A stretch of 64,000 nucleotides of DNA, taken from contig JAPZLL010000005.1 of the NCBI GenBank assembly GCA_036250225.1, positions 992,001-1,056,000 on the forward strand, in the 5' to 3' direction. Below the pieces are notes generated by a model that worked only from the letters and a program-made list of their open reading frames with translations, was not told where the DNA came from and searched no databases. This stretch comes from Cercophora sp. LCS_1. Lineage: Eukaryota > Ascomycota > Sordariomycetes > Sordariales > Lasiosphaeriaceae. The translations under genes were made by a program, and so were the position numbers. Positions 56,024 to 64,000 of the stretch are shown piece after piece. Position 1 is the first letter of the stretch, and each line of letters opens with the position of its first letter.

Positions 56024-56514
56024 GAGGAAGGCGCGGTCGAAGTCTCAGGTGGATTCGCTAGAGGTGAAACGAATGGAATTGGTAGGATGATGTCAACGAT
56101 GATTTCATTTCCTTATTTCCCTGCAGATACGCTCACTAAAGAGGAAGGGTGGTCACTCTTTGATATATTTCAAGAAATTTACGTGTTGTTCTCCTCTCGG
56201 CACACCGTACAGAAAGAATTCCCTGAGCTCCCTTCAAACACCACCACGATCAAGCATAGGCCATTTACATCGCACAATTATCATTTGCAGGGCGAAGACT
56301 CGGTTCCATCAACAAAGTCCTATACGCCTTTATTTTGTCTTTTTTTACCTCGCCTCATCCATTCACAAGGTCATATCTCGAGACCCTCTACCCGCAAGGC
56401 TACAACGTCATCACCAAAGGTTGATTCGATAAACAGTCAACAAACAGATATTCAACAAAAACTCACTACAACCATGCAGAGCCTCCTCCAGAACTACCCC
56501 GCCCTGGGACTGCC
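56024..56514. other. Convergent 3' ends
   Basis: About 0.5 kb between the second UstYa gene and the GNAT gene, which converge. No gene seen. Confidence 0.45.
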
Positions 56515-57156
56515 TCACCCCAGCGCTGCAACAGCCTCCCTAGCCTCCCACTCCCTCCTCAACACCCCCAAAAGGCACAAATCCCACCACCCCCCATCGA
56601 ACCAAATCACCTCCCTCTTCCTCCCCTCCTCCACAAACCCGACCTTCTTGTAAACCGCATACGCTCTCTCATTAAACATGACAACCTGGATCCCAACCCG
56701 GTGCAGATTCCCAAACCGAAAAGCCCAGTCAATCGCCCACTCCACAGCCTCCTTCCCATACCCTTCATTCTGGTACTTGTTCCCGAGCTGAATTATCAAC
56801 TCACTCTCACGACACTGAACCAGCACATCCGGCGCCTTGGTGAGCGCAAGATACCCGATTGGCACTGGGTCTCCCGGTGCTTCAGAGTCTCCGTTCGTAT
56901 CTCCGTTGGTGGATGAAGCAGGGAGACAAATCATAACCGAGAGCATCATCTTTGTAGCCAACACGCCCGTCTCAGCTACACACTCCTTGCGGGAGCGGGG
57001 CGTGAAAAGGACGGGGCATGAGAGACCCATGTTGATGGGGTCAGACTGGATTGCATCGTAGAGGGCTTTCTGGTCTTGTTCGTTATCCTCGAGGGCGCGG
57101 TAGATGAGGCGTTTGGATTTGAAGGCGCGGGATAGACGGGATGAGATTGAGTCCAT
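56515..57156 (-). CDS. GNAT-family N-acetyltransferase (RimJ/RimL-like)
   Basis: A single exon of 213 residues. The layout is that of RimJ-type GNAT enzymes: RLIYRALEDNEQDQKALYDA at the N-terminus, PVPIGYLALTKA (beta-4), then ELIIQLGNKYQNEGYGKEAV, whose NEGYGKEA corresponds to the acetyl-CoA pyrophosphate loop (Q/R-x-x-G-x-G/A), and LHRVGIQVVMFNERAYAVYK (motif B with Asn and Tyr) followed by KVGFVEEG. A disordered insert (SSTNGDTNGDSEAPGD) sits in the middle. It could N-acetylate a peptide product of the neighbouring RiPP-like locus, or be an unrelated housekeeping or detoxifying acetyltransferase; position alone favours neither strongly. The start ATG agrees with the family length. Confidence 0.85.
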   Translation of the reverse strand: MDSISSRLSRAFKSKRLIYRALEDNEQDQKALYDAIQSDPINMGLSCPVLFTPRSRKECVAETGVLATKMMLSVMICLPASSTNGDTNGDSEAPGDPVPIGYLALTKAPDVLVQCRESELIIQLGNKYQNEGYGKEAVEWAIDWAFRFGNLHRVGIQVVMFNERAYAVYKKVGFVEEGRKREVIWFDGGWWDLCLLGVLRREWEAREAVAALG

Positions 57157-57683
57157 TGTGTTGCCCGCACAAGTCTCTAGTTTATAAGTAAATCAAGAGG
57201 GTTGGTGTGGTTTTGAGGAGGGAAACAGGCGGGAGGTGGTGGTGACTGCGAACGTTGAGGGCGAACAGAACTCGCTTTATAGACTTGAGATGGCGCGCGC
57301 ACTTCAACCAGGTACAGAAGCTAATGATTTGACCTCCTTCCTATTCTGTCCGGTGTAACGCAAGTGCAGGGGTGTGTAGACCCTTTGGCGGCGCGCGCGC
57401 GGTTAGGCAACCCGGGCATAGGCAGCTCGCGAATAGGTCTATACTTAGGGATTCGTCAGTTGTCTCCCGGCTATGTGTCCAAACTCACGACCAGCGGCAC
57501 AGCAAGCCAACGGCATACAAGCACACATGCCCCAGGCCAACTCCTCCCAGAAACGTCGACGAGTCACAACGAGGAGCGCAAATAGATTGTATGGTTTGTT
57601 GCCATTGGGAATCTAAAAAGCCAGATTGCAAGACCCGTGGTATGGTTTTCCCCAGTCATGTACCGTTTAGTTGGCCGACTCCC
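57157..57683. other. Intergenic
   Basis: About 0.5 kb with the GNAT promoter and the 3' end of the carrier gene; no gene recognised. The GC-rich patch near 57390-57415 (GGCGCGCGCGCGG) is alternating purine-pyrimidine. Confidence 0.4.
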
Positions 57684-58904
57684 TCAGAGCTTCTGCTTCT
57701 CGTCTCTCATCTTGCGGAAGAAATCCATAACTCCGGTGTAGACAACAAGGAGAATACCACCGCCGGGGCCGAGTCTGAGAACCTTGGGCACGAAGCCCTT
57801 GTAGAGGGCGCCAAAACCCTCCTCCTTCGCAACCGTCATGACGGCAGGGAACGCCCAGTTATACTTGGGAACCACACCGGGCACCTTGATGGTGTTCTGG
57901 ATTCTCGACTTGACCACGTCCAGAGGGGTGTTGAGGACGGTACCGACGGTACCACCGACAGTACCGGCGATGATGTCGTTCACCGTCTGGCCCTTCTTGG
58001 TGTCAGCCTTGGGGATGAGCTCGCGAACCTGGAAGATGCAGCCAAAGTAGCCGGCATTCCACAGGATGTGACGCCAGAGGGTAGACTCCAGGCCGTTGTA
58101 CATGGCCAGGATACCCTCGTTGCGGACCGTCTTCACAATAACATCCACCATGCCGTTGTACTTGCCGGCCGAGGCTTTGTCCTGCAGGCGGATCTTCACC
58201 AGCTCGAAGGGAACGACGACGAAGGCCTCGGTGGCACCAGCAGAGGCACCGGTAAGGACCGACAGACCCTGTGTCATCTTGGTCTGACCGAAAAGGTCGC
58301 GGTAGAACTTGCCCCACTTATCGTTGGCAGCGAACTTGGTCGCACGCTTGGGCGCCTCCATCAGAATCGGCGCGGTGATACCGCGGTAGAGCCTCGAGAA
58401 GCTACGCATATTTTAGCAGGGGCCTAGCGCCGTGGTAGCTTGGACGATCCTACCCCTCATTCTTGACGATCTTCTGGAAGCAGTCCAGCATACCAGTGTA
58501 CGCATCAGCACCGGTCGCGCCGGCCGTTTGAAGCTGTCTGACCAGGTATTAATCGAGGTATCGGGTTCAGATGACGGCTATCGCTCACACTCTTGTCTTG
58601 ACGACATCCAAGGGGTACCTGGCGGGGCTTGAGTCAGCTTCTGGGGACACGCGACAGCATCGAGGGGCACTCACATCACCAGAATCTACACACAGACTCG
58701 CGTCAACATGTCAATTGCACAGCATTGGTTCCGTCGGATCACATACTTCAGACACTCCGGCAATGGCACCTAATCCGAACTCTGGTCAGTCATCCGAACG
58801 CGGCGGCTGCGGTCTTTTTCCAGTGCGCCCGGGAACCGTCGGCAAACAAACTTACCGGCCATGAACGTGTAGCCAAACGGCAAGGGGGCCTTTTCCGCAG
58901 CCAT
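57684..58904 (-). CDS. Mitochondrial 2-oxodicarboxylate carrier, Odc1/Odc2-like
   Basis: Inner-membrane carrier exchanging 2-oxoadipate/2-oxoglutarate between mitochondrion and cytosol (lysine metabolism, nitrogen assimilation). Six exons, 58856-58904, 58747-58769, 58675-58685, 58589-58618, 58454-58537 and 57684-58401, give 304 residues. The third exon is only 11 bases. Splicing rebuilds APLPFGYTFMAGAIAGVSE and the first carrier signature PLDVVKTR; the second (PFELVKIRLQ) and third (PLDVVKSRIQ) repeats are in the last exon. Signature Px[DE]xx[KR] is intact in all three. The Odc-typical NDKWGKFYRDLFG and GGILLVVY are present. It is separated from the RiPP-like locus by the GNAT gene and is most likely a housekeeping neighbour marking the cluster's right edge. 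Confidence 0.93.
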
Positions 58905-60109
58905 CTTGAGTCGTGGGTGCTGGTATCACACTGGCAGCTGGAATCGTGAGAAAAACGTTCGGCGTTGAAGAGCCAAGCGCCGGGGAAAAAAGTTCGTTCT
59001 GTCGTCACCGCATCGCATCGCGTGGCTTCCCAAGGAAAAGCGGGTTGTGTGTGGTACCTGAAATGCGCGCCCCCACATCGCACCCCCGTCCAGCCCGCTG
59101 TGCTGGAAATCCCCAGCGGCATCGGAGCTCAATCCCGGAGCTTAGCGCATCCCCAGCCGGGACAAGACCAGGCCAGACCACGGATACCGACCGGGCCTTT
59201 TCGTGGAGATGGCCACTGTTACTACCCGTGCTGACAGGATAGCGAGCCATCTGCGGCATGTATAGAGGGACACACCGCTGATATAATCGGTAGCGTGACA
59301 TAGCGGGCTGCGGCTAGCAACCTGCCTACATTCTTGTCACCTCACTCGGAAGGCTGCGGAATGCCGCATCGGGACGTTTTTGTTCGATCCGTTTGGTGAC
59401 TGGGATCCCTTCATGTCGATCGGGGATATGATGTGCAGGCGCGAGACTCACAGACAGTGTTAGCCGGGATATCGCGAGTCCACGTGGGAGATTGAAGATC
59501 GGACGACGTTGCGATTCGGTGTTCTACGAAGGAATCCGATTCCGCCTCGCAGGTAGCCGAGGATCAGATGTAAAAGTTGGAAGCTGCTCAGCGAGGAGTG
59601 AAGCCATGCGCGTGGAACGCGACTGCTGATTGGCTAGCCTTGGTATAAGCATGGGCCAGGGGGCAGCTGTCGCGGTCGCGGGGTTATCTTGTCTTTTGGG
59701 CCACACAGAAGGGTAATCGATATTCCACTGTTCTTCGTCTTCAACCATTGTCTTGCCCTACGACCAACCGTTGCCTACTTTGAACCTCATATTGAGCCCT
59801 CGTCAGCTTTCCTAGAAACCTGCGACCGATTTCCGATCTCTAGTATCCTTATCGCTTATGAGACTCCTCGATTCAACCTTCGAACCCCGATAAGTCCGCG
59901 CCGCGACTCGACGTTGCCACCGACCCCGTGTCAGCAAAATCACACTGCCATTGATCCTGGCCACAAGTCTGGGGGATTTGTTCCGAAAATTTGCCGGGGG
60001 AAAGTCTTGCTTGCGCTTCCTCTTGCACCTTTAAAAACGCCGTGATCCATCGAGACTCACAGCGAGGTGCATTCGGAGCGCGCGCGAGGGACACCGCGGT
60101 TCACGGCTA
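58905..60109. other. 1.2 kb divergent intergenic region
   Basis: Promoters of the carrier (minus) and BTB protein (plus) genes. Open frames on either strand near 58913-59301 are probably chance in GC-rich sequence. No gene recognised. Confidence 0.5.
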
Positions 60110-63100
60110 ATGACTCATCTCTTGTGGAAATCATTCTGGGAAGACGATGTCGACCGTTTTCGACGCCTCCTGTCCCCCGCCGCCCACGGCGCACAGAGCG
60201 TCGCGAGGCCGAGCTTAGGATCGCCAGGTGGAGGCAGTCCTGGTGGTCTGGGCACCTCACCGCGTCCGTCTGCGAGGGCGCGCAAGACGCCGGGGCCAGG
60301 AACGAACTTGGGAAATGCGCGACATGGCAATACGGGGTATGGGAAGACCGAAGTGAACAGTCGCGACTATGCCGGCCTTACCCTTTTGCTGCGCGCAGCC
60401 TCGTTGACCACCGAGAACGCCCTCGCCTTCGTCGAAGCTCTCCTCGCCCACCCGGCGATAGATATCTATGCGCAAGATCCCGAAAGTGGCTGGAACGCGC
60501 TCCATCGGGCGCTATATGCAGGGAACACGTCCATCGCGCGACTCCTCTTGGAAAAGGAGCGCAATGACTTAACAGGCCACACTGCGTCGGTTTCTCGAGT
60601 GGGTCAGCTCATCAAGACGAAAGACCACGAAGGCAACAGCCCTTTCGATCTATACAACTCCACCATTGGTGAACGTAATTTGAAGGACCTAGTTGAGCGT
60701 CAGGAAGTCAGCGACGACTCTGATAGTGAGGAAGACGGGAGTGTCAGGGGTGGCGTCCCGTGAGTTGCCGTACCTCCGTTCATTTGTAGTAACTGGCTTC
60801 TGACTGAAGATCAGGAAAGGGGCGCCCCTCGGCGGGCTTGGTGAGGACCTCTACGCGTTCGGCAGCAACCGGAACCTCTCACTCGGCTTCAACGATGAAG
60901 ATGATCGACAGTTTCCGGAACGCGTCTACATCAAACGTCCCGATCACCTTCTCGTCAGATTCTATAATGAGTACCTTGAAAAGGCCGGCTTGGAGGGATC
61001 CGCGCCTCAAGACATTGCAAAGATACCCACACTGGTCCTCAACCGACCACTCGTGGTCCAGGATGTCGTCCTGTCAAGACTTCACAGTGCCGTGCTGACC
61101 ACTGACCCGGTGTCTAATCTTTACGTCTGTGGTATCGGCCGCGGCGGAAGACTCGGACTGGGCGACGAGAATACGCGTTTTACCTACACCGCCGTTCAAG
61201 GGCCATTAGCTGACAAGAACGTTACCCAAGTGGCTCTCGGACACAACCATACCATGGCAATCGATGACACCGGCGCCTTGTGGACCTGGGGTAACAACGC
61301 CAATGGTCAACTGGGTTATGCTCTCCCGGAACCGGCCAAGAAAGACGAAGACCCTATAAGCACCGTCCCTCGACAAGTCTTTGGGCCGCTCAAGAAGGAG
61401 ATCATTGTTGGCGTTGCCGCATCATCAATTCACTCTGTGGCTCACACCGGCACCTCGCTTTTCTGCTGGGGCAAAAATGTCGGCCAACTTGCGTTGATGG
61501 ATGCCGATTCGAGGTCTTTAGAGTTTCAACAAACACCGAGGAAAGTGGCCGCATCGCTGTTCTCCTCCCCGATCGTCATGGCCACAGCTATCGACAAAGC
61601 GACGGCAATCCTGCTTCAAAACCATGTGGTCTGCATTTTCACTGGATACGGGTACCACATTGTCAAGTTTCCCCCAACGTACTATAACCCTTTTGGACCG
61701 TCTATGGCTCCGGCTCGCAGCGAGTTTACGAACGCTAGCTATATTACATCTGGTGGAGAAACGATTGCTGCTCTTACATCCAACGGCGACCTCTTCACCA
61801 TGAATCTGGACCACAAGATCGAAACAGGCTCGTCAAGCACTTCAACCACTAATCCCTCAAAACTCAAGGGCGCCGTGACTCCCCCGCAATGTTTATGGCG
61901 GGCCAAGAAAGATGGCGTGCAATCCGTCGGTGTTGACGAGTATGGATCCGTCATCATTAGCACGCATTCTGGCGCGGTTTGGCGCAGAGTCGAACGAACG
62001 AAGGGCAGGGATGAGTCGAAGCGGAAGGACTTCAAGTTTCAGAGAGTCCCTTTTATCACGAGGGTGTCTGCAGTTCGGGCTTCATTCGGTACTTTTGCTG
62101 CGGTGCGCCAGGATTCGAGCGTTATGAGAGATCACCCCGCTGTTGAAGACCAAGCTCTTTGGGACGATGTCACGGAACTGAACTGTCTTCGAGGCTTCGA
62201 GGCGTCAAGTCCGGCTCGCCAGAACGAAAAGGAGAGGTTGTACTGGGAAACAGACGCCGTGCAAGCCAAACTTGGTCGATTGAGCCCTGTGGCTCGTGAG
62301 GTGCTCAAATCCGCCGAGCTAGAAGAAGACCTCCGGCAGCATTTGACCACATGGAGTTACAGCAACGATCAGCTTGATACTGCCGTTTGTACTTCATCTG
62401 AGCCGGACCTGATTGTACCGATTCACGGCTGGCTTTTGGCCGCCCGCAGTTCTGTGCTGCGGAAAGTTTTGGCCCAATTCCGCAGAACTGGTTCTGTTGA
62501 ACTTGCAGAGACCTTCACAGTCTCTGATATGGATGGAAAGACGGTCGTTACCTTCCATGGCCTCGATTCCGTGTCGATCCTCAACCTCGTCCTGTTTATG
62601 TATGAGGACAAAGTCATTCCGGTGTGGGACTTTACCCGTCACGCGCCCGCTATGGCCTACCGCTGCCGGCAAATCCGTCTGGAGGTAATGAGGCTAGCCA
62701 GCCGTCTCAACATGCACAGCCTAGAGGCAGCAGCTCGACTTCATGCTCCACCGAGGAAGTGCATGGATGAGGACTTTAGACTCGCGATCAAGGATCGTTC
62801 TTTTTTCGACGACACAGATGCTATTCTCGAGCTAGATGACGCCGAGGTTCCTGTTCACAGTTCGTTCCTCTGCCAGAGATGCCCTTGGTTTGAAGGCCTT
62901 TTCCACGGACGATCAGGTGGCGCATGGCTCGCCGGTCGCCGTGGGGCAGAAGGGGCAGATAAGATCAGGATCGACCTAGAGCACATGGACCCAGAGGCGT
63001 TCAAGTACGTGCTACGGTATCTATATGGCGATTTCGGCTCGGAGCTGTTTGATCCCACTATCTGCGACTCTCTTGACGACTTCTTCGACCTCGTCATGGA

Positions 63101-64000
63101 GGTGATGTCGATTTCAGACTACTTGATGATTGACAGATTGTCACAGATCTGTCAGAAGACGATGGGCAAGTTTGCCAACATCCGCAACATCGCACACTTG
63201 TTGAACGCGATCAGCCCCTGTTCGGTTACCGAATTCAAGGATGCTAGCCTGGAGTACGTTTGCCTGCAGCTTGAATCAATGCTCGAGAACCATCTGCTAG
63301 ATGAACTCGATGAAGAGCTATTCCTGGAGCTTGATGAAGTTGTTCGAGCCAACCAAACCGCCCAGTTGCCCTTTGCACGAAGTGGCCGTGCTGAACTGCT
63401 TTTGCACGAAACTTACCCCGAACTGGCGCAGGATATTGATGAGGAAAGGCAAGTTAGGGTTCGTGAGATGGCTTACAAGGCACAAAAAGAGGATGAGAGA
63501 AGGGTTTTGTATGTGGCAAGGACCAAATTCGGGAGTCTGGACGATACCTCGCCAGCAACCCCTACTCCTGACAGAACCAGGAAGATTTCGAAGGCTGGGC
63601 GTAACGCACCTTTCAGCCCGAATTTAAAGCCTAGGAAATCTCAGGCGGATCTCATGTTCGATATGGACGAAGAAGACGCCTCACCTCTCAACAGCCCGCT
63701 TGCTAGACCCCGGAAGCGTGGCGATGCGGCTCCAGATCTTGACCAGAGCTCTTCCCTTGGTGTTTCATGGCAAGACACAGCCGCAAAAGCAGGCACAAGT
63801 GTCGAGACATCCCTTCCGCGCACACCAGTGGCGCTTCGCATCGGTGAGAGCACGAGGGAGGATGCCAGCCCACAGGGTATGTCGCCATTACAAGCCAAAG
63901 GGCCCTGGAGACAAGCCTCAATATCAACATCCAAACTTGACTTGCGCGATATCATTCAGTCCGAGGATACCAGACGCTCCGCTCTCTCTGCAGGCCTTGC
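60110..64000 (+). CDS. BTB/POZ-RCC1-ankyrin protein (IBtk-like), 3' end outside window
   Basis: Exon 1 (60110-60759) starts MTHLLWKSFWEDDVDRFRRL and contains ankyrin-like repeats (GLTLLLRAASLTTENALAFV, SGWNALHRALYAGNTSIARL, DHEGNSPFDLYNSTI). The intron (60760-60814) leads into exon 2, open to the window end. There RCC1 blades follow (DLYAFGSNRNLSLGFNDED, LYVCGIGRGGRLGLGDE, LWTWGNNANGQLGY, LFCWGKNVGQLAL), then two BTB domains (the first around PIHGWLLAARSSVLRKVLAQ; the second around VPVHSSFLCQRCPWFEGLF), and a Ser/Pro-rich, disordered tail. More than 1270 residues are visible. This order is that of inhibitor-of-Bruton-kinase (IBtk)-type proteins and their fungal relatives, CUL3 ubiquitin-ligase adaptors. 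It is unrelated to the metabolite locus as far as can be seen. Confidence 0.9.

Noticed and set aside
57684..58904. Mitochondrial carrier as a cluster transporter
   Set aside because: Its signatures match the 2-oxodicarboxylate carrier, a housekeeping function.

Overview
The window is nuclear DNA from a filamentous ascomycete, most likely a sordariomycete. Genes are densely packed on both strands and most are split by short introns of about 47-86 bases, with GT..AG ends and CTAAC/CTGAC-like branch points. Gene content is typical of that group: a PDR-type ABC transporter, Zn2Cys6 regulator, UstYa-family (DUF3328) proteins, an ATP-type PEP carboxykinase, Bud22, centrin and a BTB/RCC1/ankyrin protein. 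I cannot name the species from sequence alone.

Layout. 1-10.5 kb: the 3' half of a PDR transporter, a Vip1-like RRM protein, a 75-residue small protein and two fungal proteins of unknown function. 10.8-17.6 kb: a decayed interval with a putative small membrane protein, a truncated gamma-glutamyltranspeptidase relic, one intact coiled-coil gene with two broken relatives, and tRNA-like repeats. 17.6-25.6 kb: a DUF1295 membrane reductase-like protein, a cytochrome P450, a methyltransferase-like protein with C-terminal membrane helices, and two genes for charged or coiled-coil proteins. 25.6-30.5 kb holds no recognisable gene. 30.7-33.3 kb: PEP carboxykinase in six exons. 34-37.9 kb: a large gene of unknown function with several stops and frameshifts, evidently a pseudogene. 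38.5-44.2 kb: centrin/Cdc31, Bud22 and an F-box-like protein. 57.7-64 kb: a mitochondrial 2-oxodicarboxylate carrier with an 11-base exon, and the start of an IBtk-like protein that runs off the window.

The most interesting locus is 46.4-57.2 kb. A secretory protein made of tandem repeats and cut by Lys-Arg sites lies between two UstYa-family genes, one of them divergent from it across a 0.66-kb shared intergenic region. A Zn2Cys6 regulator lies upstream and a GNAT acetyltransferase beside the second UstYa gene. This is the arrangement of dikaritin-type fungal RiPP clusters (ustiloxin, phomopsin, asperipin): a Kex2-processed repeat precursor plus UstY oxidative cyclases. The repeat sequence (about 21-residue Tyr-containing units alternating with about 31-residue units ending in Lys-Arg) matches none of the cores I know, so the product may be undescribed. 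Assignment to a RiPP pathway is inference from architecture; the repeats, the Lys-Arg sites and the paired HxxHC motifs are visible directly.
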